Shown: piece after piece, positions 38,262-49,200 of the stretch
How the letters are laid out: the number at the start of each line of letters is the position of its first letter
How positions within the stretch are numbered: position 1 is the first letter of the stretch
Origin: Tritrichomonas musculus
Lineage: Eukaryota; Parabasalia; Tritrichomonadida; Tritrichomonadidae
NCBI GenBank assembly: GCA_039105265.1
Contig: JAPFFF010000007.1
Coordinates: 2,976,001-3,040,000 of the forward strand
DNA length: 64,000 nt
Direction of reading: 5' to 3'
Notes under the pieces: generated by a model
Told to the model about the DNA's origin: nothing
What the model saw: only the letters and a program-made list of their open reading frames with translations
Databases searched by the model: none
Position numbers and translations under genes: made by a program

Positions 38262-38577
38262 TTAAGATAGTTTAAAATTATTTTATTTAGTCAATCTCTT
38301 AGAAATATTTTCTGATAAATCGTTATGAAATTCACTTTCAATTTTTCATGCTTTTATTCAATTTAAATGAAAGTTGTAAAGATTGAAAAATTTCGGTTTT
38401 TGAGATTATTCTAATATTTTTGCCAGCGATGAAGAATATTAGATAATTTCTAGTGAAATTCTGCTTTTTGATGATTGAAATTTGATTTGGAGTAGCTATA
38501 AAAATAAAAACGTTTTTATTTCAATATAATATTTACAAAATCTTTCGCAATATATTTGTTATAAATATACAGTTTCA
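38262..38577. other. Spacer, nothing recognised
   Basis: AT-rich 316-base spacer upstream of the LRR gene and downstream of the 155-residue gene. No gene or RNA pattern seen. Confidence 0.5.
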
Positions 38578-39045
38578 TTATGAAGTAAAAGTATCAAGCA
38601 AATGCTGCATATCTGATTCAACATTTTTTGAAAGTTCATATTGCTGTTTTCTATGAGCCTGAACTTCATCTAATTCTACTTTAAGGCTTTCTTGCTCGGA
38701 CTGAAGAGCTGCAACTTCTTTTTTCAATGCAGCAAGTTCGTTTTGATATTTATCTGCTCTTCTAACAAGTTTTGTTAGACGAGCAACACTGTGTTCATAG
38801 GCTTGTGAAAGTTCGGCTGCTTGTTCAACTGTTTGATTTGCTGTAGCAAAAGTAATGGGAAGAGAATTAATAAATACATAAAATTTATCATTTTTTTCAA
38901 CAACTTTAACATCACCTGGATCTACTTCTAATGACTCAACTATGGCATCTGCTATTGCATCATCATTTGGGTCGCCTGTTGCAATATATCCTGGAATTCC
39001 TACAAAAACTTCTCTCGTTTCTTTATTCATAATTCTAAATTTCAT
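38578..39045 (-). CDS. Coiled-coil protein (155 aa), unrecognised
   Basis: The N-terminal 80 residues look like a small alpha/beta domain (VFVGIPGYIATGDPNDDAIAD, VVEKNDKFYVFINSLP). The rest is a coiled coil (RADKYQNELAALKKEVAALQ). Host-like codon use. No family recognised. It lies alone between spacers. Confidence 0.65.
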   Translation of the reverse strand: MKFRIMNKETREVFVGIPGYIATGDPNDDAIADAIVESLEVDPGDVKVVEKNDKFYVFINSLPITFATANQTVEQAAELSQAYEHSVARLTKLVRRADKYQNELAALKKEVAALQSEQESLKVELDEVQAHRKQQYELSKNVESDMQHLLDTFTS

Positions 39046-39250
39046 TTCACATTTCCATATTCGTTTGAAAAAAAAAACATTTTTTTCAAATCATCCTAAT
39101 CAAATGATTTAAATATCTTAAATTATGATTTAAATGCTGTAAAATGAATTATTCACTTCCAAATTTTTGAGTTTTGATTGAGATAATAAAAATGATGCTA
39201 ATATGATTATATAGAGATCGTTCTTTAAACAATAAAAATACTAACGCAAT

Positions 39251-40279
39251 TCATTTTTTAAGCATTGAATCAAAAGCATTGATTATGCTATCATGGTAAA
39301 CTATATTAATGATTTTAATTTTTTCCAACCAGTAAGGGAATTCAAGGAAAAATGGAACCAAAAAAGGGATCACTTCGAATCCAATATTATTTAAAATTTC
39401 ATTTAAATCATTATCATTTTCATTTTCAGGAACCCCATGTGCATTTTCAACTTCATCAATAAATTCAGAAATTGAAGGATGATATAAAAAAGATAAAGGA
39501 AAATGAAAAGGCAAAACTGATTTCATTTTTGTTCCAATCATTTCAAGTGCTCTTAGAGCTTTTTCTCTTTGACACTTCAAAGTTTCTTTTACACAAAGAA
39601 GGTGAAGAGTCGGACGTTCCAATAAACCATCTAATATTTGAGATGCAATAGAAATAGTAGGAGTATCGACAAATTTTGTAAAATATTTAACAAAAAATTG
39701 CGGTGCTAATTGCAGAGGGCTAACACTAAATAATAAATCACTTGGATAATCCAAACCTCGTTTTTCCATTTCTGAAATTAAATATGGAATCAAAAATTGA
39801 TCAGGCTTCCCAAAAGCAATTTTAAGTAAGGAATCATTAGGAAGTGTCTGAAAATATTCTTTTGGATACTTCTTAATCGCTGATAAAAATGTCTGTGGCG
39901 AGATTGAAGTTGGATAATTTGGATTAGCAACATTAATTGAATTCGTTCTTATAATTTGAGCAGATGTCCATTGAACAGGCTCATCTGTATCAGACATTAT
40001 GAAGGAAAGAAAGGAATCAGCAAGATTATCGGCCACATCTGGATCTTTACATAAAAAAGGATTTTTTTGAACAGATCTTATTACTTTTGTTATTTCTGGA
40101 TAAGATTCTTTTATTTGATTAATATCGAGTTCATTAACTAATTGTGAATAACAAGATAAAGTGTCAATAAATTCGGATTTAATTTCTTCTGATTGATCAG
40201 TTAAGTAACTTTTCGTATATTGTATCATTACTTTTTCGTCCCATTGCGGAACTGGAAGTGATGACAAATTTTTTTGCAT
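39251..40279 (-). CDS. Helical protein (342 aa), unrecognised
   Basis: Mostly alpha-helical with a few conserved-looking aromatic residues but no motif I can place. The pattern could be HEAT/ARM-like. Divergent from the gene at 40346, only 66 bases between ATGs. An initiator-like TCATTCA lies 13 bases upstream of the start. Confidence 0.6.
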   Translation of the reverse strand: MQKNLSSLPVPQWDEKVMIQYTKSYLTDQSEEIKSEFIDTLSCYSQLVNELDINQIKESYPEITKVIRSVQKNPFLCKDPDVADNLADSFLSFIMSDTDEPVQWTSAQIIRTNSINVANPNYPTSISPQTFLSAIKKYPKEYFQTLPNDSLLKIAFGKPDQFLIPYLISEMEKRGLDYPSDLLFSVSPLQLAPQFFVKYFTKFVDTPTISIASQILDGLLERPTLHLLCVKETLKCQREKALRALEMIGTKMKSVLPFHFPLSFLYHPSISEFIDEVENAHGVPENENDNDLNEILNNIGFEVIPFLVPFFLEFPYWLEKIKIINIVYHDSIINAFDSMLKK

Positions 40280-40345
40280 AATATTTTGAATGAATTTTGA
40301 ATAGATTTTGTACGTTAAGGCTCACAATATTAGATTTTCCAAAAA
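40280..40345. promoter_or_regulatory. Short bidirectional promoter
   Basis: A 66-base spacer drives two divergent host genes. Initiator-like TCATTCA is found on the minus strand and TCACAAT on the plus strand (about 40321-40327). Confidence 0.4.
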
Positions 40346-41518
40346 ATGAGCTCAGTTTTCGAAAAACGCTTAGATCGACTTCAAAATAAAATTCAGGTTA
40401 AAATAAATCTTGCAAATGATGAAATAGATCGATTAAAATCAGATTATGCAATAATTCAAGGCGAAATCATTGAAGTGATGGATCTACTCAACAAGCTGAA
40501 AAACAATATGACTCAAGTCAAACATTTAAAATCGGGAATAAATATTAGGAAACAAGTTTCGATTGATACAATGGTGTCTAAAATGAAATCTGATTATACT
40601 TTGAGACTTCAAGAGCTCGAAATGTCTCATTCACAGCAAATTAATATTTTAAATCAAGATTATGAAAATTCAATGAAAGAAATCGAAAGACATTCAGATA
40701 TTATCTTTGAAGAACAAGTAGGACCTCTAAATAAACAAATTGAACAAATGAAAGAAGATTTAAAAAAAATGAAATATGAATATCAAGCAATTTCTTCGAT
40801 AAATAATCAATCATTATCTCAATCATCATTAAATTCGGCCATGGACGATGAATTCCGTTCATCACATGATGAAGAAGTTCAAAAAATTAGAAGTTTAGAG
40901 AAGAAAATACATGCCACTAATCAGGAGAGGCTAAATTCAATACTTCAAGGCAAAGAGCGACTTCAACAATGCGTAGAAACAATAGATGAAATGGAAAAAA
41001 ATCACTCAACAGAAATGGACAACTATAAAACAAAACTAGATGCTTTAGATAAGATGTACCAAGATAAGATCAGATTAGCAACAGAGAAACATCATCGAAC
41101 AATAGAAACCCTCACGAAAAAACTCAATCAATATAACGATAAAATCAATTCAATTCAGAGTACTATTCAAAAAGTTCAAGATCATCATAAATTACAAATA
41201 GATCGAGCAATAGCTGAAGGAGACTCCCTTTCATCTCAAATTTCTGAGAAAGCAAAACAATATTCAGCATCTTTTTCTGGCCTGAATCTAAATATTTCAA
41301 TTCAAAAAAGCGAAATAAGCAATTCTAATGATTATTCACAAGTTCGTGATGCAATGGATAGATTAAGCCAATTGAAAGAAAAGCTTGAAAAATGCGAAAA
41401 TGAATTATTCAGAGAAAGAACAGAAAATGAGTCAATGAAGAGAGAAATTGCTCGTTTGAAACATGAGAAAAAAATGGCTCCACGGATTCAAAACTGGAAA
41501 TCAAATTCAGCATCCTAA
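40346..41518 (+). CDS. Long coiled-coil protein (390 aa)
   Basis: Nearly all of it is heptad-patterned helix, from RLDRLQNKIQVKINLANDEI at the N-terminus to LSQLKEKLEKCENELFRER near the end, broken by a Ser/Asn-rich hinge near residue 150-170. No globular domain. A structural, possibly cytoskeletal or basal-body protein; this is a guess from composition. Confidence 0.7.
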   Translation: MSSVFEKRLDRLQNKIQVKINLANDEIDRLKSDYAIIQGEIIEVMDLLNKLKNNMTQVKHLKSGINIRKQVSIDTMVSKMKSDYTLRLQELEMSHSQQINILNQDYENSMKEIERHSDIIFEEQVGPLNKQIEQMKEDLKKMKYEYQAISSINNQSLSQSSLNSAMDDEFRSSHDEEVQKIRSLEKKIHATNQERLNSILQGKERLQQCVETIDEMEKNHSTEMDNYKTKLDALDKMYQDKIRLATEKHHRTIETLTKKLNQYNDKINSIQSTIQKVQDHHKLQIDRAIAEGDSLSSQISEKAKQYSASFSGLNLNISIQKSEISNSNDYSQVRDAMDRLSQLKEKLEKCENELFRERTENESMKREIARLKHEKKMAPRIQNWKSNSAS

Positions 41519-41626
41519 TGAAACCCATTAAACTATGTATACGAATAAAAGAACAATAGAAGTAATAAATTTATTTATTTATTTATACATAATAAATTAA
41601 AACAAAACATAACAAAACAAAATGAA

Positions 41627-43090
41627 TCACTTGACTTCTTCTTCTTCAATGATTTCTTCTTCTTTTCCTTCACCGATTCCAAAATAATCAATAATACAGT
41701 CGAGAACGCGCAGCATCCCTTTCTCATCGAAGTCATCGTAAGAAGGGACGAGGTCGATTAGTTCATCAAAGTTTTTGAATTCCCAAGTTGAACGTTTAAC
41801 AAGAAATGCGTTTTTCGCATCAAAGCGCAATTCAGGATCGTTTCTAATGACCATTTCTGCCACTTTACACCCCTTGGAAATTAAATGGAGCAAAATTTGA
41901 TACAAACATTTAATTGACTTGTTTTTGGCAGTGCAAATTTCTTCACAAATTCCGTAGACAATCGTTGATGGCACAAGGAAATTAAATTTAACAATCCAAG
42001 AAGCTAAAACTTGAATCGCAGCAGTAGAGATAAATTCACTTTTTGAATGAATGCATTCAAAAATAAAATTAATTGAGCCTTTAAAGGCGTGCTCTGGATT
42101 TGAGTAGGATAGAACAAATAAACGTGAAAAAACAAAAAGATCATATGAGTCATATTTGGATTCTTTGGGTGATGTGATAATATCTTCAATACTTTCAAAT
42201 TGATATGGTGGACATGATATTTGATTAAAGGCTTCATGTATGAACTCTGATGAAATTACGATATTTTGAATTGGTGGCATATCATGAATCCATTTAATAA
42301 ATGCAATTCTTCTAGGTGGATCGGTTTTTAGTATCATTTGAATTGGAAGTAGACTTTGCCAAAGAGGAGGATATAATACAAAAATCTGATTGACATCTGA
42401 GAGACTGAATTTGTTTTGTTTTAGTAGCCACTCTTTAAAATCATCAATTGTCATTGTATTCTTAATAACTTCACTTGCAATCATTAAATCAACAACTAGA
42501 TGAGGAGGAAACTTTTTAACAAGAGGAATTACTTCGCTGATTAATGAATCTCTAATTTTTGGATTACTAGCAAAAATAGAATTAAATAGTTGAGAAGCTT
42601 CTATATCATCACCTGCTTGATTAGCTAAAGAATTCATTAATAATCTAATTGGATTTATTGATTCAAGGAAAAAGTTTACAAAATATTCAGGAGCTTTTAG
42701 AAGTAAGCAATTATAAATAAAATTAATTATCTTATGATTAAATTCGCCTTTATCATCGAGTCCAGTATACATGAAAATGCTATTAAAGAATAATTTATTC
42801 GAAAATATAGTTCGATATGGGTCTTCTTGAACATTCCCCTTTGAATTTTGAAACATGAAAATAAGCATCTCAAAAACTCTGTCGATAACAACTTTTGCTG
42901 TATTTTTTGTGGATAAAATATTTATTATTTTGGAATAAGTTTGCGTAATAATTAAAGATGTAAATTCAGGAATAAAATTAATAAGCGATTCAGCTATTTG
43001 AGCCAATTTATTATTAGTGCATGCTACAAATTGATTAATAAGTTCACTACAAGCTTTTCTTTTTTTCTCTTTTTCTTTTGGAGAGGTCAT
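41627..43090 (-). CDS. Helical-repeat protein (487 aa), unrecognised
   Basis: Helical throughout, with pairs of amphipathic helices as in HEAT/ARM proteins, and an acidic end (EGKEEEIIEEEEVK). No specific family recognised. SAPS-type phosphatase regulators and similar scaffolds have this look but no diagnostic motif is seen. An initiator-like TCATTTCT lies about 15-20 bases before the ATG. Confidence 0.6.
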   Translation of the reverse strand: MTSPKEKEKKRKACSELINQFVACTNNKLAQIAESLINFIPEFTSLIITQTYSKIINILSTKNTAKVVIDRVFEMLIFMFQNSKGNVQEDPYRTIFSNKLFFNSIFMYTGLDDKGEFNHKIINFIYNCLLLKAPEYFVNFFLESINPIRLLMNSLANQAGDDIEASQLFNSIFASNPKIRDSLISEVIPLVKKFPPHLVVDLMIASEVIKNTMTIDDFKEWLLKQNKFSLSDVNQIFVLYPPLWQSLLPIQMILKTDPPRRIAFIKWIHDMPPIQNIVISSEFIHEAFNQISCPPYQFESIEDIITSPKESKYDSYDLFVFSRLFVLSYSNPEHAFKGSINFIFECIHSKSEFISTAAIQVLASWIVKFNFLVPSTIVYGICEEICTAKNKSIKCLYQILLHLISKGCKVAEMVIRNDPELRFDAKNAFLVKRSTWEFKNFDELIDLVPSYDDFDEKGMLRVLDCIIDYFGIGEGKEEEIIEEEEVK

Positions 43091-43361
43091 TTTACTTCAA
43101 TAGAAATGATGAAACTTTTTAAAAAGATTTAGAATTTCAACATTTGATTATTTTTTCGCCCCAACAACAACAACAGAAGAAATTTTATGTTTAATTTCTA
43201 TTTTTACTGACCAAAACATCATATTTCATATTGTTTTGAATGAGTTAAAGCATTAGAATATATGATATATATTTTTTATATATTATTATATTTTTCAAAT
43301 TCATATAATAACATCATACTTATAAGTTTAATATAAACAATAATTATTTTGTGTTTCAATA

Positions 43362-43736
43362 TTATGATTTTTGGAATGCTGCGATCTGTTCATTTAATTG
43401 TCTAATAATTGACGAAAGGCTAATGATATATTTAAGTGACTTTTCAAATTCATTTTGTATTTTTTTAACGTTAGATGCGGAAACACCAGGGATAAATGGC
43501 TGAATTGGATTTGGCTCAATATCTTCGTTTGGCTTGAAAAATTTCCTTGTTTCTAATTCAGGACTAGCAATTAAATCTGAACATATCATTCCAGGGAAAT
43601 ATCGATTTGTCTGCGCTATTTCAATGAATCCATCAACCATTGAAGATTGAAGAGCAGCATATGTTCTAACATATTCCTGCAAAGTTTCAAGCAGATTTAT
43701 AATTTTTTGGTTTTGGTTCTTAAGTTCATCTGTCAT
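43362..43736 (-). CDS. Small helical protein (124 aa), unrecognised
   Basis: Two coiled-coil segments (KNQNQKIINLLETLQEYV and FEKSLKYIISLSSIIRQLNE) flank a Pro-rich middle (NPIQPFIPGVSASN). The build is like small subunits of larger complexes such as Mediator or BLOC, but no family signature is visible. Confidence 0.55.
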   Translation of the reverse strand: MTDELKNQNQKIINLLETLQEYVRTYAALQSSMVDGFIEIAQTNRYFPGMICSDLIASPELETRKFFKPNEDIEPNPIQPFIPGVSASNVKKIQNEFEKSLKYIISLSSIIRQLNEQIAAFQKS

Positions 43737-44214
43737 TTTGGATATAAACTCTTTACAAGCTTGTTAAAAAAAAAATTTTTCAAAAAGTTCATTTTTCAAA
43801 ATGAAAAATCAAGATATCTCATTTTCTTTTAATTAAATATATAATATAAAATTATATTTACATTATATAATTATACGATAGTAGTATTTAAGAAAAAAGT
43901 AATATTCTGTTTCTGGAATATTTGAATGTTCATTTATAGTTAATTAAAGAAATGAAATATAGATTTCTTCACTCATTCATTCATAAAAGTAATCTACAAA
44001 AATTACTTTTCATATTAAAAATGGCAATATGATTTAACATATCTTTTTATATCATTAATTTCTTTCTAGCCACTATAAATGAGAACTATAAATCATTGAT
44101 TATTCAAACCTGTAAATATGAAGAAGTTCTTTTTAATACTCATAAATTGCAAAGCATAAAAAATCAAAGTATAATACAAAATAATAAAACAAAAACAATT
44201 TTTATACAAACAAT
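43737..44214. other. AT-rich spacer, nothing recognised
   Basis: A 478-base spacer between two minus-strand genes. No gene seen. Confidence 0.5.
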
Positions 44215-46095
44215 CTAAGAAAAATTGAGAATTGATTGAATCCATTGATCAGCAAGAGAATGAAGTTGAGTAACTTTTTGCGAAAGCTCGCTTGTTGGGA
44301 GTGGCTCATGCTCTAGCAACTCGCTGAGTTCAAATCCTGCGTTTTGGAGGATTTGAAATTTTTCATTAAACAAATTTTCTGTAGTTTTTTGCTTGCCATC
44401 CTTTAAATATTCAAGTGAAATATGTCTGAGAATGGCAGCTCGTATGGCAATAGCTGTTGATTGCGTACCTGATGTAACAAAACAAACGTTTGAGTCAACT
44501 CGTATAGTCCAATGTTCACCATAAGGAACAACAAAAGCATGTGGATTGGTAAGTAATGGATTCGATATTTTTGAGAGATCAATACCATCCAAAATTTTAA
44601 ATTGCAAGGACACTGGTGGAGCTTGATGAACAATTGAATGGATTGGTGATAATTTGCCAATATCAACAGAATTTAGGCCAATTTCTACTGAAAAGTCAAG
44701 AATATCAAATAAAGATGAACCTATAGTAACAACTTCTGTTTCGTGAAACATCATCAATTCCACAAACAAAGGCGAGGGGCTAACGATTTTTAGTTCTCTA
44801 GACCAATGTATAGAATCTGTTTCAACAAATGGAAGCGATATTATTTCATTTCTTTGGCCTCCTAAATTTTCTTCATTTTCTGCTTTATTTTCATTTATTT
44901 CATTGTTCCCACATATTCCTGTTAAATATTTTAATTGAAGGGAAAGTGAACTTCCTTTACAAGAGTAACCGTTTTTAGGGTCAATTTTAACTTCCAAAGT
45001 GATTGTGACTATTCCATCTGGAGAAATCGATGGAATTACTTTTAATGAAGAGTCCAAAATTTTCATTCCACTTTTTATCGCACGGATAAGTTGATAACCT
45101 CCAAGCTTTGCTTCTGATTTTGTTATTTCCTGATTAAGAAAATTAGATTGGGTTGATATATCATATAGTTTATCTAATGCGTATTCAATGTATTGAGCTT
45201 GAGGGTTAAGATTAGTTGGTGATTGTGATGATAAAGAAACAATAAATCCGGCATCAGTTATTGCAAAACCTTCTGTTGAACATGATATCCTAGCTGGAAA
45301 AGTTGGAACTGCTTGAAAAGCTGATGGGTTCATTAACGATGATACAAATAGGCGATTTTCTGACGAAAAAAGTAAGCATCCTGCTTCATCTGCAATAAAC
45401 ATTGACATAACTGGAGGAGGAAGAACCCCTTCAACACCAGAATTTGAGTAAAAAGTTCCATGCTCCCCACAAATCATAATATTTTTATCTTGTTGAACTA
45501 TCAATGAAATTGGATCTGAGTGAGCAATAAAAGGATCTGATAATTTTTGAATAAAGGATAGATCATTAGGGAATTTTATTCGCGAAACTCTACCTGTTTG
45601 ATCACCTGCTAAAACAACGAATGGAACAGGATTAGATGAATCAATAAGTTTCATTGAAATAGCAAAATCTTTTGAAATAGGAGAAACAGCAGAGATAGGA
45701 TATTGGAATTTTGATGTAGATACAATTTCATTTTGTTTTATTACATAAATAAAAGAATCTTGAATCGCATAAAGAACTTTTTCAAATGGTATAATATGCA
45801 CAAATTTTGATTGAGATGGTAAAGTAATAAGAAATTCAAATTCGGGATTTGTTGCTAATTTCTTTGGTGTAGTTGGTAAATGAAAAACTTTATATTCCTT
45901 ATCAATACAATATAATGATTGACCTTTAGGCGTAAAAATTAGTTTGATTAATTTTATATTAAATCGAAAAAATCTATGGTATTTATTTATATCATTTAAA
46001 AATAATACATGTCCATCTGGCGAAGCTGCAATTAATTTTTGAGAAACAGCAATTAAACTGTTTTTTGTAGGCTTTCCAATGAATACTTCATCCAT
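44215..46095 (-). CDS. Beta-propeller-like protein (626 aa), unrecognised
   Basis: The first 300 residues have the repeating strand pattern of a WD-type propeller (LIAASPDGHVLFLND, LIFTPKGQSLYCID, FVVLAGDQTGRVSRI, NIMICGEHGTFYSN). A helical hairpin follows (about 305-345), then a beta-rich segment like an appendage domain (about 355-480) and a helical C-terminus. The order propeller, coiled coil, beta domain recalls BBSome or coat subunits, but no diagnostic residues let me name it. Confidence 0.6.
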   Translation of the reverse strand: MDEVFIGKPTKNSLIAVSQKLIAASPDGHVLFLNDINKYHRFFRFNIKLIKLIFTPKGQSLYCIDKEYKVFHLPTTPKKLATNPEFEFLITLPSQSKFVHIIPFEKVLYAIQDSFIYVIKQNEIVSTSKFQYPISAVSPISKDFAISMKLIDSSNPVPFVVLAGDQTGRVSRIKFPNDLSFIQKLSDPFIAHSDPISLIVQQDKNIMICGEHGTFYSNSGVEGVLPPPVMSMFIADEAGCLLFSSENRLFVSSLMNPSAFQAVPTFPARISCSTEGFAITDAGFIVSLSSQSPTNLNPQAQYIEYALDKLYDISTQSNFLNQEITKSEAKLGGYQLIRAIKSGMKILDSSLKVIPSISPDGIVTITLEVKIDPKNGYSCKGSSLSLQLKYLTGICGNNEINENKAENEENLGGQRNEIISLPFVETDSIHWSRELKIVSPSPLFVELMMFHETEVVTIGSSLFDILDFSVEIGLNSVDIGKLSPIHSIVHQAPPVSLQFKILDGIDLSKISNPLLTNPHAFVVPYGEHWTIRVDSNVCFVTSGTQSTAIAIRAAILRHISLEYLKDGKQKTTENLFNEKFQILQNAGFELSELLEHEPLPTSELSQKVTQLHSLADQWIQSILNFS

Positions 46096-46283
46096 TAAAA
46101 ATTTTTGTATACTTTCAAAAAAAATTGAAAATAAATTTGGTCGTTCAAAAAAAACAAAATGAAAATATACAAATATATTCGATTTTAATTAAATTAATAA
46201 AAATTTAAAAATCAGACAACACATCAAAATCTAAAATAAAATAAAAATAAATTCTAAAAAAAAAAAAAAAATAAAATAAATAA

Positions 46284-49200
46284 CTAAATGACATTAATAT
46301 ATAATGTACGAAGATCACCTTTGTAAACAGACCAATAGGCAGCCTTTAAAGATTCTTCATTCAAATCTTCATATTGTTCTTCCTTTACCAAAATACTCAA
46401 CATTGCATCTCGATTAACATTTTTACTGACGATTTCTTTAATATATTCAGGAGTTGCTTCTGATGTAATTTTAGCAATTTTTGTTGAATGATCATAATCG
46501 TCAAAAATTTTCATCAACAAGTTAAAATGAGGCATATTATTAGGATCACCTCCTAAGATTACTTCATATCTCTTTATTTTTGCTTCCATAGCGTCATCAT
46601 TTTTCTTCATTGTCATAAATCTCTTTATTTTCATCTGAATCTGGCTTCTTCTTAGCGGCTCCATTTGGGAGATATCAACATTATATTGTTCTTGAAATGC
46701 GATAATGACCGGATCTGTTGAAGCAACTGGAATAGGAAGCTTGTTCGGGAAAAGCGGAGAACTTTTGAAAATTTCGGTTTGACTGTCCATTCTTCGTAAT
46801 TTTTGTGGATCATCATCATATCGATTTGGAGGATGAATGGAAATCAATGATGAGTTTCTCTCGCCCATTTTGCGACTAGATTGTTTTCCACTGTTACTGC
46901 CGCTGCTTTGTGTAGATATTGGAATTGGAGCCGAGGAAGGAACAACCTTGCCATATGTGGAATGACTGCCCGATTTGCCGACTTTCGAGTCTGAATCATC
47001 GTCTTTCTTTTTGTCTTTGTCTTTGTCTTTGCTTTTCTTGATACCGAAAATCTTTTTGTCCTTCTTGTCTTTCTCTTCTTTTTCTTTCTTGTCCTTCTTG
47101 TCTTTATCTTTCTTGTCCTTTTTATCTTTGTCTTTTTTATCTTTTTCTTTCTTGTCTTTTTTGTCTTTTTTATCCTTTTTGTCTTTGTCTTTCTCTTCTT
47201 TCTCTTGTCTTTCCTTTTCCTCTCTTTCTAATCTTTCCTTTTCCTCTCTTTCTAATCTTTCCTTTTCCTCTCTTTCTAATCTTTCCTTTTCCTCTCTTTC
47301 TAATCTTTCCTTTTCCTCTCTTTCTCTTTCTTGCCTTTCTTTCTCCTCTTTTTCTAGTCTTTCTTTTTCTTCTTTCTCTTCTCTTTCTCTTTCTTCTTTT
47401 TCCAGTCTTTCTTTCTCTTCTTTTTCTTTCTCTTCTCTTTCTTTTTCTTGCCTTTCTTTCTCTTCTTTTTCTTCATCTTCTTGATTCTCTAATTCGTCAT
47501 TTTCGTTTTCTTCTTTAGTATCTTTTTCTTCACTCTCATGCTTTTCTTCCTCTTCCTCCTCTTGCTTTTCAGTTGATTTCTCATCTTCATTTCCAGATTT
47601 TTCTTCCAATTTGGAATCATCAACCTCCTCATTAGAAGTGTCTATTCGAAGGTCCTTGACTTCATCATTAATGATTGAATTAATTGATTCAGTTGATTCG
47701 ACCTTTTCACTTTTTGTGATGTCATCTGAATATTCTTCAGACTGATCTTCTTCTTCTTTGTTCTTTTTAGAAAATGATTCCAGAGAATCAACTGATTCAA
47801 TTGATATTTCAGAAACTTCAGCTAAATTTAGTTTAATTCTCTTTTCATCAGTTGATTTAGTCCTTGAACTAGCGCTTCTCTTCTTTTTGTGATGATGACG
47901 TTCACTATGGCGCCTATCTTTATGATGTTCATGCCTACTGCTCTCGTCATCATTATCTGTACTATCAGCAACATCACCATAATGAAGACCTTCAGTAACA
48001 TTTAATTTATAAGATGACATAATTGGATTCTTCGAGAAAAAATCAGTTCCTCCGTAAACAATGATATTATCTTCGTCTAGTGGTGCAACGGCAAATCTAT
48101 TAAGTCCAGGTGGTACATTACCTAAACTGACAAAATCGACTTTTTTAATTCTTCTCCTGCTGACTGAAGAAGGATATTTCCTTAATTCATTCATGTCTAC
48201 CAGAGCACTCTTTTGTGGACCTTTTTCAGAAGTCCCTCCTATAATCAGGAGAAATCGGTTATATATTGTATGAGACACGTGCCCATATCGTTGACTAATG
48301 ATAATATTTTTGATATACTTCCATTTGTTTTCTTGGAGATCATATATAAATAATTCATTACTAATTCCTTTATCGATTTTTCCACCAAAGATTACCATGT
48401 GACGACCAATAATTGAAGCTGAATGAGACGTGCGCGGAGCAGGAGCCTTTGGACTAGTTCCATCATTAAGTACAGTATATGTCATTTTTTCTGTATTAAA
48501 AGAGGTAACTTCTTTAATAAGACCATTTTTGCCTTCTCCCCCATAAAAGATGAGTTCTGAACCATATGCAACACATGTATGATTTGAACGATATGGTATT
48601 GATTTACATGAATTCTTTAAATCTGTCCATTTTTTGGCTTCACTATCATATACCCATATATCATTAAATGTTGTTGACTTATTATTACCAAAGCAAACAT
48701 AAACATTATTTCCGATTGCTACTGTGGTATGTCCTGTTCTAGCAGGCACTTTTGTCTTAATAACTTTGAAGGTCCCATTTGTGTATTGAACTAAATCATT
48801 TGATGGCGCTAATGAACCATTTAGGCCACCAAAGAAAAATATTTCCCCATTATCTGTACGGCATCCTGAATGACCGCAAAGAGTACGAGCAGGACTATTG
48901 ATATCTGACCAAATAATATGTGATTTATCGTTGACCAATGATGAATATTTCGAACTTCGGAGATTTTCAATTGCTTCCATCCAAATCTTTTTATCATTAT
49001 CTTCAAGAAATGCAACAACAAATTGCTTTTTATGGAAAATAACAGTAATAGAAAATCCATTAGGACGGCAGTTAAAATAACGAAAAGATTCTATTTCAAT
49101 TTGAAATAGAGGAATTTGCTTTTTTTTTTCTCTTTGGGTTAACAAGACAATATCGTTGAATAAGTACAATGAGCCCATTCCATTTTTTGGTTTTAAAATA

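Noticed and set aside
46975-47484. 169-codon plus-strand frame made of Ser, Phe and Leu
   Set aside because: It is the antisense shadow of the Lys/Glu/Asp repeats of the RhoGEF-Kelch gene.
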